Below are positions 25,641-33,731 of a DNA stretch of 64,000 nt, piece after piece. The stretch spans positions 176,367-240,366 of the forward strand of contig NZ_LMEW01000005.1 in assembly GCF_001426525.1 (NCBI RefSeq), given 5' to 3'. Each line of letters opens with the position of its first letter. Within the stretch, counting starts at the first letter, position 1. Position numbers and translations under genes: made by a program. Source of the DNA: Massilia sp. Root133 (lineage in GTDB: Bacteria > Pseudomonadota > Gammaproteobacteria > Burkholderiales > Burkholderiaceae_D). The notes under the pieces are model-generated. The model made no database searches. It worked only from the letters and a program-made list of their open reading frames with translations, and was not told where the DNA came from.

Positions 25641-26126
25641 CTAAACTTTCCCGTACCTGGTGGAACCGCTCGCCAGGACGAGGAACATCGCGCCGCCGAA
25701 AATCCACACGTCGGCGACGTTGAAGGAATACGGGTTGTCGACCGCGCAGCAGCTCACATTGATGTAGTCGGCCACCGCGCCGTACACGATCCGGTCGTAG
25801 GCATTGCCGAGCGCACCGCCGATGATGGCGCCGGACGCCAGCAGCAACGGCCAGCCCGACTTGTTGCGTACCCAGAATGCCAGCGCAATGGACGCGACGA
25901 TACTGATGGCCGCCAGCAGCCAGCGGGCGTCGAACCCGTTCAGCAAGCCGAAGTTCACGCCCTTGTTCCAGGCCATCACGAAATTGAGGTAAGGGGGCCA
26001 GGCGGGGATCTTGTGGAGGGATGCGAGGTCGAGCCGCTCGACGATGACGATCTTGGAGAGGCGGTCGAGGCCGAAGAACACGAGCGCTGCGACAGCGGTG
26101 CGCAGCAGGGGGCTAAAGGAAATCAT
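25641..26126 (-). CDS. lspA: Lipoprotein signal peptidase (signal peptidase II)
   Basis: Cleaves lipoprotein signal peptides before the lipidated Cys; inner membrane. 161 aa with four membrane segments and family motifs FGLDRLSK, NKGVNFGLLN, the GNAYDRI segment with catalytic Asp, and FNVADVWIF with the second Asp. An unusual CCAVDNPYS insertion lies between the two catalytic loops. It is not next to ileS or ribF as the main betaproteobacterial lspA usually is, so it may be a second copy. It follows the HExxH peptidase on the same strand after 135 bp. Confidence 0.88.
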   Translation of the reverse strand: MISFSPLLRTAVAALVFFGLDRLSKIVIVERLDLASLHKIPAWPPYLNFVMAWNKGVNFGLLNGFDARWLLAAISIVASIALAFWVRNKSGWPLLLASGAIIGGALGNAYDRIVYGAVADYINVSCCAVDNPYSFNVADVWIFGGAMFLVLASGSTRYGKV

Positions 26127-26261
26127 TCGTCAGCGAGTCTTGAATGGTGAGATCGACATCACGATCAGCCCAGCGAGTCGGGGAGGTCTGAAGGACATGG
26201 TGCAATCGATATGAGTGATATAGGGGCTGGACGTGGGTTTGGCGCATCCTGCAGTGTACGG

Positions 26262-26840
26262 TCAATGTTGTCCTGGCGACAAGGGAGCGTGTACTCCCGG
26301 CAGCTCGCGGATGCGCTGCGCACCGATGGCGCCGCAGTCGACGAGGTAAGGCTCGCGCCGGTCGAGCTGCACGGCGACACCCTCGTCGAACCATACGGGC
26401 AGTTCGAAGACCCGCGTCCAGAACCCGAGACGCTGCGCCACTTCGGCATGGATCAGCTCGTGGGCCGTGACGTCGATGCTGAAGTGCGCCAGGTTCAGCA
26501 CCACCTCGGTACGCAACGGCGAGATGAATGCCGTGCCGGGGACGTCGTCCGCCAGGCCGAAGCGCGCTGCTTCATGGTCATCGGCCGCAATGATCGTCAT
26601 GGGCCGCGCCACCGGTACGCCAAACGTCGCGGCGATGCGCCCGCGGGCGGCGTGCAGGGCCGCCAAGGCACGCTGGCGCGCGTCGGGCGGCAGACCGCGC
26701 GCGGCATAGACACCGTCGTCGATCTGCACATACCCGCCGGCGCCGACGAAGGCGCGGTTCACCCATGCGGACGCGCACAGCGCGCGGACGGGAACGGCCA
26801 GTGCCGACGCGAACAGCATGAATTTGATGAGCTTTCTCAT
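26262..26840 (-). CDS. Exported HExxH zinc peptidase-like protein
   Basis: 192 aa with signal peptide (ending near ALC-AS, residue 23). HELIHAE at about residues 126-132 is a zinc metallopeptidase motif, and WFDEGVA 25 residues later supplies a likely third ligand (Glu), as in gluzincins. It starts inside the stop of the S41 gene (ATGA overlap), so translation is coupled. A periplasmic protease is the best guess; substrate unknown. Confidence 0.75.
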   Translation of the reverse strand: MRKLIKFMLFASALAVPVRALCASAWVNRAFVGAGGYVQIDDGVYAARGLPPDARQRALAALHAARGRIAATFGVPVARPMTIIAADDHEAARFGLADDVPGTAFISPLRTEVVLNLAHFSIDVTAHELIHAEVAQRLGFWTRVFELPVWFDEGVAVQLDRREPYLVDCGAIGAQRIRELPGVHAPLSPGQH

Positions 26841-27844
26841 GGAGACGGGGCCGCGTCCAGCTGCCTCCGCAGCATGTCTTGCGCCACCGCGAGCGCAGCG
26901 GCGGGCGGCGCGGCGACATCCGGCATGACGCCCGCGCCTTCCCAGTTCGTGCGGGTAATCGGGCTGATGGTGCGGCTATGCGGGATGGCGGCAAAAAAAT
27001 GGTCGCCGAGGCGATACAACGCTATCGGATGGGCACCGCCCCACGTCCGTGCCCCGACCACGGCGGCGCGTTTCAGCGCCTGCATCGTATAGGTGAAATC
27101 TTCGCCGGCGGACGCCGTCCCCGGGCCGGCCAGGATCGCGACAGGCTTCGTGCCGCCATAGCGTCTGCCGTCGAGTGCGCCTTCGGTCCAGGTCTGCGTC
27201 GTCCGCCCGGAATCGCGCGACCAGACGTCGTTCAGGCGCGTGGGGCGGTCGACGAAATAGCTGATCAGCAGCGCCACCGATGCCGGGTCGCCGCCGCTGT
27301 TGTCGCGCACATCGACGATGAGCGCATCGGTATCGGACAGCTTGTCCAGTGCGGACGCATACGCTCCCGCCACCGCGGCACGGGGCGGGAATGACGATAT
27401 CCGCAGATAGCCGATGGCGGGACTCAGGTGGTCGGCGTTCTCGACACCGTCATGCCGGCCCCGGGCGGCGCCGGACGCCGCCCTTGGCATGACATCCGGC
27501 TCGACGCCGGGACGCAACCGCTTCGGGCTGAACTTCACCTTCATGTGCAGGTCGTGGGCCACGGACGCCATATCGGCCGTGAGCTGCGCGGCAAACTGCT
27601 CGCCGCTTGTGATGGCGCCGTACGCGTCGTCATGCTGCCGCTGTCGCAGCAACATTTCGATCTGCTTTGCCTTATCGTGGAACACGTAGTGCTGGTCGAG
27701 CCGGGCGACCAGCGTATCGATCGTTTGTGCGCGCGTCGTGCCGTCGACCGACAGGTCGGGCCGGAAGAGGTCAGGCAGGGCAACGACGGTGCCGACCAGC
27801 CCCAGCGACAGCAAGATCGACAGGATGAACAGGTTTCTCTTCAA
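26837..27844 (-). CDS. S41-family (C-terminal-processing/IRBP-like) serine peptidase, TTG start
   Basis: 335 aa with an N-terminal membrane or signal segment (about 5-22), a helical N-domain typical of IRBP-like peptidases, and the S41 core: DALIVDVRDNSGGD, then GPGTASAGEDFTYTMQALK with the likely catalytic Ser in the SAGE segment, then WGGAHP. No PDZ is evident. The start is taken as TTG at 27842-27844 because AGGAGG lies six bases upstream and the signal sequence begins there; ATG codons further upstream have neither. Coupled to the HExxH peptidase by an ATGA overlap. Confidence 0.8.
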   Translation of the reverse strand: MKRNLFILSILLSLGLVGTVVALPDLFRPDLSVDGTTRAQTIDTLVARLDQHYVFHDKAKQIEMLLRQRQHDDAYGAITSGEQFAAQLTADMASVAHDLHMKVKFSPKRLRPGVEPDVMPRAASGAARGRHDGVENADHLSPAIGYLRISSFPPRAAVAGAYASALDKLSDTDALIVDVRDNSGGDPASVALLISYFVDRPTRLNDVWSRDSGRTTQTWTEGALDGRRYGGTKPVAILAGPGTASAGEDFTYTMQALKRAAVVGARTWGGAHPIALYRLGDHFFAAIPHSRTISPITRTNWEGAGVMPDVAAPPAAALAVAQDMLRRQLDAAPSP

Positions 27845-27953
27845 TTCTTTCCTCCTGGCTGAGCAGAGTATCGGAAAGCCTGGCCGCGAAATGCGTGGAT
27901 TGTCACAGCGTTCGGTAATCATATTCGACACCGTGCCGTGTTAAGCTCGCCTC

Positions 27954-29564
27954 ATGCATATCGTTCCCAGCTCGATCTTCGCCATGTTGCTGGCCGCGGC
28001 AATCAGCGCCAGCGCTTCCGCCGCCACATTGTCCGTCGGCCCGGGCAAGGCGTTTTCCGCACCGTGCGCCGCCGTCGCCGCCGCGCGTGACGGGGACACC
28101 ATCGAGATCGAAGGCGGCACCACGTACAAGGGCGACGCCTGCAAGATCGCCCGCAACGGCCTGACCATCCGCGGCGTGAACGGCCGTCCCCGGATCGATG
28201 CGGCCGGCAAGGAAAACGGCGGCAAGGGTACGTGGGTCGTGACCGGCAACGACATCGTCGTCGACAACGTCGAGATGACGGGCGCGAAGGTCGCCGACCA
28301 GAACGGTGCGGCGCTGCGCCTGGAGGGCACCAACTTCACGTTGCGTCACGGCTTCCTGCACGATAACGAGAACGGCATTCTCAGCGGCCACAACGAGAAC
28401 AGCGACATCCTCATCGAATACACCGAGTTCGGTCACAACGGCTTCGGCGATGGCCAGACCCACAACCTGTACATCGGCAAGGCCAGGAGCCTGACCTTCC
28501 GCTACAACTATTCGCACGATGCGAACGTCGGCCACAACCTGAAGTCGCGCGCGATGACGAACACGATCGTCTACAACCGCTTCTCGAGCACGAATCCGGG
28601 CGACAAGGGCAGCACGGCCTCGGGCCAGCCGAGCTACGAGATCGACCTCCCGAACGCGGGCACATCCTACGTCATCGGCAACGTCATCCAGCAACCGGCG
28701 GCCAACCAGAATCCGTCCATCGTCGCGTACGGGGAGGAAGGTGCGACCAATCCGGGCCAGGACCTGTACTTCGTCAATAACACCGTGGTGAACGACTTCG
28801 CCGGCGGGACGTTCCTGTTCGTCAGCGGCAAGGTATCGACGCCCGCGCTCATCCAGAACAACATCTTCGTCGGCAACGGCACACTCAGTACGCAGTCCAG
28901 CGCAATACTGAAGAACAATTACCGCGCTTTCGCGGCAGACTTCGCCGATCGTTCGACCGGCAGCTTGCGGCGCTTTGCCAGCGCGCTCGTGATCGGCGCG
29001 GGCACCGACCCGGGCCAGTCGGCCGGCGGCGTGGCGTTGGCGCCGACGGGGCAGTACAAGGACGTCGCATCGGGCGAAGGGCGCCCCGTGTCCGGCGCAC
29101 TGGACCTCGGCGCCTTCGAGGTGCCGGGCGCTCCGGCGCGTGCGAAAGCGGTCGCTTGGACGGAATGCGCCGCGGAGAGCAAGGTCTGCCGCTTCAGCGG
29201 CACGCGTGAAGTGCGTTTCGGCAGCGAGGGCGTGTACACGTCGAAGATCGTGACCGCATCGACGCCCTGCACGACGGCCGTGTTCGGCGACCCGGCGCGC
29301 GGCCTGGCCAAGGGCTGCAGCTATGCCGACGTCACCACGGCGGCGCCGGCCGCCCCGGCGAAAACCGCCGCGGCGAGCGCCTGGACGCCGTGTGCGGGCG
29401 AGGGCGCCATCTGCCTGCTCAGCGGTACCAATCGGGTGCGTTACGGTACCGAATCCAAAAACGTGACCAAGGTGTTGACCGGTCCGGTGACGTGCTCGAA
29501 CGCCACGTTCGGGGATCCTGCCCACGGTTCCTTGAAGACCTGCAGCTATCGGGCGGGACGGTGA
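27954..29564 (+). CDS. Secreted right-handed beta-helix protein with two Cys-rich C-terminal repeats
   Basis: 536 aa. Signal peptide (1 to about 23). Residues 25-390 form a parallel beta-helix like pectate lyases and polysaccharide-modifying proteins (NGLTIRGVNGRPRI, NDIVVDNVEMTGA, SDILIEYTEFGHNG). No certain catalytic set is visible. Two homologous units follow, from W402 and W477, each about 56-60 residues, with pattern W-x2-C, C-x-F/L-SGT, VRF/YG, a Cys before TA or NA, FGDPA-x-G and a final K-x-C-x-Y. They look like a small disulfide-bonded binding module. Role could be glycan binding or lysis; pectin context is suggestive only. Confidence 0.8.
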   Translation: MHIVPSSIFAMLLAAAISASASAATLSVGPGKAFSAPCAAVAAARDGDTIEIEGGTTYKGDACKIARNGLTIRGVNGRPRIDAAGKENGGKGTWVVTGNDIVVDNVEMTGAKVADQNGAALRLEGTNFTLRHGFLHDNENGILSGHNENSDILIEYTEFGHNGFGDGQTHNLYIGKARSLTFRYNYSHDANVGHNLKSRAMTNTIVYNRFSSTNPGDKGSTASGQPSYEIDLPNAGTSYVIGNVIQQPAANQNPSIVAYGEEGATNPGQDLYFVNNTVVNDFAGGTFLFVSGKVSTPALIQNNIFVGNGTLSTQSSAILKNNYRAFAADFADRSTGSLRRFASALVIGAGTDPGQSAGGVALAPTGQYKDVASGEGRPVSGALDLGAFEVPGAPARAKAVAWTECAAESKVCRFSGTREVRFGSEGVYTSKIVTASTPCTTAVFGDPARGLAKGCSYADVTTAAPAAPAKTAAASAWTPCAGEGAICLLSGTNRVRYGTESKNVTKVLTGPVTCSNATFGDPAHGSLKTCSYRAGR

Positions 29565-29586
29565 CGGCGCCGGATCGGTGCATGGG

Positions 29587-30357
29587 TCAAGCCTCACGTC
29601 GCATGCGGTCGCCGCGTCGACGCACGATCATGAAGGCGACCCGGCCAACGGCATAAGCCGCAAGTGCTGGCGGCAGGAGGACCAGCAACCCGAGCGGGAC
29701 TGCCAGGAAGGTGTTTGCGCCGACGTCGGGCGAACGCAAGGCGCCGATGGTGGTCCAGCCGACGACGGCCACGACAATCCCACCGAGGAACGCGGCCAGG
29801 TACGCCCGCTGGTGCCAGCCCGCGTACCCGCAGATCATCGCGGCCACCAGCCAGGTCAGGTGGCCATGGAAGAGCGGCGCCGACGCGAACGCAGAATATG
29901 CCGCGACGCCGTGCATGAAGGAGTTGTTCAGGCCACGCGTGGCGGCATCGTCGCGGATGACACGGCGCTCACGTTTCATGAGCGATAGACACGACTCCAA
30001 CAAGGCCCACAGGATGCCGGTGATCCCAAGCCGCATGAACAGCCAGTTCGTCTCGATACGTCCCTGGACCTGCTTCTTTCTTTGCTCGACGTCGATTGTG
30101 ATGGGACTGAACGGGTAGCCGATCCGCAGGCGGTGCCAACGCTCCTTGAAGTGGACGTCAAAGCTGTCGAGGTTGATGGCAAACACGACGTCCTGTTTCA
30201 GCCGCACGAAGGTGCCGGTCCTGTCTTCCAGATCGTCCCTGCCGAGGGCAGTCCAGGAAGGCCGGTAGCTGTCGAACATCGTTTCGTAGGTGGGAATGGC
30301 ATTCAACATCAGGAGCAGTACCATTCCACGGGAAAGCGGGGTAGAGAAGATTCGCAT
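29587..30357 (-). CDS. Multi-pass membrane protein, unknown function
   Basis: 256 aa with an N-terminal hydrophobic segment (about 10-25), a soluble loop of about 75 residues (FVRLKQDVVFAINLDSFD), then four or so membrane helices between about 107 and 245, ending in Arg-rich RRRGDRMRREA. No family recognised. No strong RBS. Same strand as the small exported protein upstream (30-bp gap), so possibly one operon. Confidence 0.6.
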   Translation of the reverse strand: MRIFSTPLSRGMVLLLMLNAIPTYETMFDSYRPSWTALGRDDLEDRTGTFVRLKQDVVFAINLDSFDVHFKERWHRLRIGYPFSPITIDVEQRKKQVQGRIETNWLFMRLGITGILWALLESCLSLMKRERRVIRDDAATRGLNNSFMHGVAAYSAFASAPLFHGHLTWLVAAMICGYAGWHQRAYLAAFLGGIVVAVVGWTTIGALRSPDVGANTFLAVPLGLLVLLPPALAAYAVGRVAFMIVRRRGDRMRREA

Positions 30358-30387
30358 GGTGACCCTGGCGTGTGCCCGAGCGCAGGA

Positions 30388-30762
30388 TCAATGCCGGCCC
30401 TTGATGTCATACACGACGATCTTTCCGGACGCCTCCCGCAAAGTGAGCCGGTTGCCGGTGACCTTGATCAGCGCGTCGCCTTCCGTCGGTGCAAATCCCG
30501 TCTTGAGGCGGTTATTTTCGATTTTCCAGACCAGCAACGGACCAGTACAGGTGTCTTTGATGCAGCTGGTCGTGACCAGATTGCCGTTTTTTCCAAAATA
30601 CAGTTCCAGAGAGCGGTCCTTGTCCTTCGGACTGACTAATTGCAGGCGCGCGCCTTCCAGGTTAACCGAGGACCAGTCCAGTACTTTCGTTGAATCGGCG
30701 GCGTATGCGCTCGGGCCGGATACAAGTATGGCGAGGAAGATAGCACGGATGACGTTTCGCAA
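30388..30762 (-). CDS. Small exported protein, unknown function, TTG start
   Basis: 124 aa with a clear signal peptide (residues 1-21, SGPSAYA-A) and one Cys pair (SCIKDTC) likely to form a disulfide. The TTG at 30760-30762 is used because GGAG (30768-30771) lies just upstream and the signal sequence starts there. No recognised family. It precedes the membrane protein at 29587-30357 in transcription order. Confidence 0.6.
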   Translation of the reverse strand: MRNVIRAIFLAILVSGPSAYAADSTKVLDWSSVNLEGARLQLVSPKDKDRSLELYFGKNGNLVTTSCIKDTCTGPLLVWKIENNRLKTGFAPTEGDALIKVTGNRLTLREASGKIVVYDIKGRH

Positions 30763-30881
30763 TTTGGCTCCAGGGTTGTAAAGATCATGGCCAGTCGAGC
30801 ATAGCAGCTTCCTGAAACGAAAAAGTCACGAACGGTCACGACCGGCATCGATCGAGCGACACTGTTTGGTTTCGGAATGAG

Positions 30882-30923
30882 TTGACCTAGATTAAGGAAA
30901 ATCACGATCCAAATCACCATACT
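30882..30923 (+). promoter_or_regulatory. Candidate FNR/Anr-type box and -10 for a leaderless DUF3079 transcript
   Basis: TTGAC-CTAG-ATTAA (30882-30895) matches the FNR/CRP-type half-site pattern TTGAT-N4-ATCAA at 8 of 10 positions. Its centre is 41.5 bp before the A of the DUF3079 ATG. A CATACT hexamer (30918-30923) would occupy -12 to -7 if transcription starts at that A. The gene has no Shine-Dalgarno sequence, which agrees with a leaderless mRNA. Inference from spacing only. Confidence 0.4.
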
Positions 30924-30929
30924 CGATGC

Positions 30930-31124
30930 ATGGCAAAAAAATTTCCCATCTATCCGATACACCCGGAACGCGTTTGCTGGGGATGCGACAAATATTGCCC
31001 TGCAGATTCACTCGCATGCGGAAACGGTTCGGTGCGCACGCAGCACCCGGTCGAATTATTCGGCGATGACTGGCAGGACTGGGGACTCGACTCGAACAAG
31101 GACGCCGACACTTCAGCGAGCTGA
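30930..31124 (+). CDS. DUF3079 family protein
   Basis: 64 aa, soluble. It matches the small DUF3079 family: HPERVCWGCDKYCPADSLACGNG followed by RTQHPVELFGDDW is the family signature (quoted in part). Three or four conserved Cys (CWGC, C-P, C-G) suggest metal or Fe-S binding. Function unknown. No Shine-Dalgarno sequence is present upstream. Confidence 0.85.
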   Translation: MAKKFPIYPIHPERVCWGCDKYCPADSLACGNGSVRTQHPVELFGDDWQDWGLDSNKDADTSAS

Positions 31125-31214
31125 GGAGCGGGCGGTTCGCAGCGATCTTTTCGGTGGCCTATTGCGTTCGGGCCCAGCACGACCCATGTACGGATTACCG
31201 TAACGTGCGAAGCC

Positions 31215-31511
31215 ATGGAGGCCGCCTTGAAACGCATCATCGCACTGTGGCGCACCGTCGCCGGCCAGGACCTGCGCCTGCTGTGGTACGCCGTCCGGCA
31301 CGAACATCGCCCCGGGTGGCTGGTGCCGGCACTGGCCGGCCTGGCCTTGTTCGCGGCGGAGCCGTTGAATGTCGCGGTGCCGGTGCTCGGCACGATCGAC
31401 GAGTTCGTGCTGCTGCCGCTCATCCTGCACGGCATCGCGACCATGCTGCCGGCGCACGTCGTCGACGGTTATGCGCGCGCTTACGATAAACGCTCGCGGC
31501 GCCGGGCCTAG
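31215..31511 (+). CDS. DUF1232 (YkvA-like) small membrane protein
   Basis: 98 aa with two membrane segments (about 36-56 and 62-84). The central pattern, hydrophobic stretch, then PLNVAVPVLGTIDEFVLLPL, matches the DUF1232 core (PID-x-IPDFIPVLGxLDD in other members). Function unknown. Its TAG stop overlaps the stop of the opposite gene in a shared CTAG. Confidence 0.75.
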   Translation: MEAALKRIIALWRTVAGQDLRLLWYAVRHEHRPGWLVPALAGLALFAAEPLNVAVPVLGTIDEFVLLPLILHGIATMLPAHVVDGYARAYDKRSRRRA

Positions 31512-32068
31512 GTCCCGCATGCGGGAAACTTTTCCCGCTGCCGGTTGATGTCCTTGACGAACTCTTCCGCTTTATCCTGCGGATAGGTCTGTACCTGGTC
31601 GTTGATCTTGACCTTGTTGAACACTTCCTTGCCCTGGCACGTGACGAGAACGACTTCGCCGCGCCGAACCAGTGCGGAGCGCATGTCGGTCAGCGCCAGC
31701 GCCAGGCTGTGGTCGAGAAACTGCCTGACGCCGCTGAGCGCCATCGTCTTCAGCATCTTGCCCAGGAAGCCTTCGTCCTTGTCGCGAGCGTCCTGCGGCT
31801 CCCCGATCTGCTTCATGCCGTAATCGGTGAGCTGCATGACCACCGCATCGTCCTTCAACATCAATTCGGTCCACTGGCTCGTCGACTGGACATAAGGCTT
31901 CCCCGACGCGGGCTGCTGGCGCGGACCGAAACGCTCGGGGCCATCGCCTTCATGGGCGTCGATCGAGATGGTCGAGCTCCGACGGGTTTCGCCGGCGGGG
32001 CCGGCATGGGCAAGGGTGGTCGTCGCAAGGACGGCAGTGGCGCACAGGATGACGCGGATCGTGTTCAT
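31508..32068 (-). CDS. Exported protein, unknown function
   Basis: 186 aa with signal peptide (1-22, TTTLAHA-GP). The mature part is hydrophilic, with a KMLKTMALSGVRQFLDHSLALAL helix in the middle (quoted in part) and a VVLVTCQGKEVFNKVKI strand near the C-terminus; two Cys in the mature chain. No family recognised. A weak GGA precedes the ATG. It is convergent with the DUF1232 gene. Confidence 0.65.
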   Translation of the reverse strand: MNTIRVILCATAVLATTTLAHAGPAGETRRSSTISIDAHEGDGPERFGPRQQPASGKPYVQSTSQWTELMLKDDAVVMQLTDYGMKQIGEPQDARDKDEGFLGKMLKTMALSGVRQFLDHSLALALTDMRSALVRRGEVVLVTCQGKEVFNKVKINDQVQTYPQDKAEEFVKDINRQREKFPACGT

Positions 32069-32184
32069 GGTTGTTCCGAAAGCCGGTTGAGGAGTGCGGA
32101 GGACGATAGCGCAAGCGGCACGAGGCCGGCCCGCCGTTTGCGACGAACGGCGGTATCCGGGCGCCAGACGGTGCTATCGCGCGA

Positions 32185-32535
32185 TCAGCCCGCTCCCCGT
32201 TTTGCCCGCGGTGCGGCCGGCTTCTTAGGCTTGGGCGGGGGCATGACCGCCGCCGTCTCGAGCAGCAGGCGGCGCAGCGCCTCCGGGTCGTCCAGCAATT
32301 CGTCCGCGATGGGATAGTCCTTGGCGCCGGGGTAGGGCGGCCCTTGCGGCAGGTCGGGCGCAAGCCGCACGGCGGCGTCGGACGGCTTGACGAACAGGCT
32401 GCCGTCGCAGGCGAAGGCGACCACCTTGTCGTCGACGTACAGCGCGTACTCGCCGAACATCTTCCGGTGCGTCAACCGCGCCCCCAAGCCCACCACTTCC
32501 GCGACGTAGTCGATGAAGCTCTTGTCCGTTGCCAT
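32185..32535 (-). CDS. TfoX N-terminal-domain-like protein
   Basis: 116 aa. The core TDKSFIDYVAEVVG, then HRKMFGEYALYVDDKVVAFACDG, then PYPGAKDYPIADELLDD is the TfoX N-terminal domain (residues about 5-95), ending in a Lys/Pro/Ala tail. The C-terminal TfoX domain of competence regulators is absent, as is common for the short paralogues. ATG at 32533-32535 with GAGGACG upstream. Lies 64 bp after the PhzF-like gene on the same strand. Confidence 0.82.
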   Translation of the reverse strand: MATDKSFIDYVAEVVGLGARLTHRKMFGEYALYVDDKVVAFACDGSLFVKPSDAAVRLAPDLPQGPPYPGAKDYPIADELLDDPEALRRLLLETAAVMPPPKPKKPAAPRAKRGAG

Positions 32536-32599
32536 GCGCGTCCTCCGTGCCGTGTTCGAAACCGCCAGCGTAGCCCTGCGCGGCGGTTCGATCAAGGCC

Positions 32600-33478
32600 T
32601 CAGAACGCCAGGTGGCCGTCGACGCAGGTGACGGCGTTGCCGCCCACCCGGATCGCATCGTCGGCGATTTCCAGGCGCAGGATCCCGGCCCGGCCCACGG
32701 CCGCGCCCTGGCTGGACAGGAAATCACGGCCGAACGCGTCGGCCTGGCCCGTGTGCCGCAAATACGCGGCGATGGACCCGTTGCCGCTGCCGCAGACGGG
32801 GTCTTCGTCCACGCCGTGCGCGGGAGCGAATGCGCGGACCTCGATGCGCGCCGCGGCGCCGTCGGGATGCGGGCCGAAGACGATCACGCCCGTGTTGCCG
32901 GTCGCGGCATCGTGCGCCTTCATGCGGGCCAGGTCGGGCGTCGCGGCCAGCACGGCGCGGGCGTCCGGCAGCTGCGCGACGATCCACCGCGTCCCGGCAT
33001 CCACGAGGCAGGGCGGGGCGCTGCCGGCCAGCGGCGTGCCGAGGATGCGCGCCACCTCGTCCGCCTGCGCCGCATCCAGCGGCGTGATCGCCGTCGCCGG
33101 CAGTTCGAACGCGATCCAGCGCGCGCCATCGCCTGCGTGCGTGACGTCCAGCCGGACCGGCCCCCGCGCGCATTCCTGCACCAGGACGCCGTCGCGCGGC
33201 GCGACCTGGCCGGCTTCCAGCAGCGCGTGCGCGGTCCCGATCGTCGGGTGGCCGGCGAAGGGCAGTTCGGCGCCGGGCGTGAAGATGCGCACGCGGTAGT
33301 CGGCGCGGCTCTGCGTCGGGCGCAGCACGAACGTCGTTTCGGACAGGTTGGTCCAGTTGGCGATGCGTTGCATCTGCGCGTCGGACAGGTCGTCGGCGTC
33401 GAACACGACGGCGAGCGGATTGCCCAGGAACGGGGTGGCGGTGAAGACGTCGACGGTCTTGAACGGGTGGCGTGCCAT
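32600..33478 (-). CDS. PhzF-family isomerase/epimerase-like protein
   Basis: 292 aa, two-lobed diaminopimelate-epimerase fold. Signatures: VDVFTATPFLGNPLAVVFDA at the N-terminus, NLSETTFVL with the catalytic Glu, LPFAGHPTIGTAHAL, and DEDPVCGSGNGSIAAYL late. The reaction and substrate of most members are unknown; phenazine synthesis is not implied because no other phz gene is here. The ATG at 33476-33478 directly precedes the conserved start. Confidence 0.88.
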   Translation of the reverse strand: MARHPFKTVDVFTATPFLGNPLAVVFDADDLSDAQMQRIANWTNLSETTFVLRPTQSRADYRVRIFTPGAELPFAGHPTIGTAHALLEAGQVAPRDGVLVQECARGPVRLDVTHAGDGARWIAFELPATAITPLDAAQADEVARILGTPLAGSAPPCLVDAGTRWIVAQLPDARAVLAATPDLARMKAHDAATGNTGVIVFGPHPDGAAARIEVRAFAPAHGVDEDPVCGSGNGSIAAYLRHTGQADAFGRDFLSSQGAAVGRAGILRLEIADDAIRVGGNAVTCVDGHLAF

Positions 33479-33731
33479 GCGGGTCTCGCGTTGTTGGGAT
33501 GAGCCCAGTCTACGCAAGCCGCGGCGGCGTCGACAGGCACAGTCGGGCGATTGCGGCCGGCACTGTACCGGTGCCCGGGCCTGCACGGTGTCCAGGTGCC
33601 GCCGGGCGTGGAGACGACGAGTCCTGCAATTGGGTCGGCAATGCTTTGACCGTCGGGCTGCGCGCATGTCCGGCAACGAGGGAAATTCGTCCGAACGCCC
33701 GCCGCCGGGTGCGCGATCATCTGCCTGAACC

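Noticed and set aside
33479..33731. A possible small gene between the PhzF-like and GlxA-type genes
   Set aside because: Several short open frames exist but none has an RBS, a signal peptide or recognisable residues. I see nothing supportable in this 253-bp stretch.
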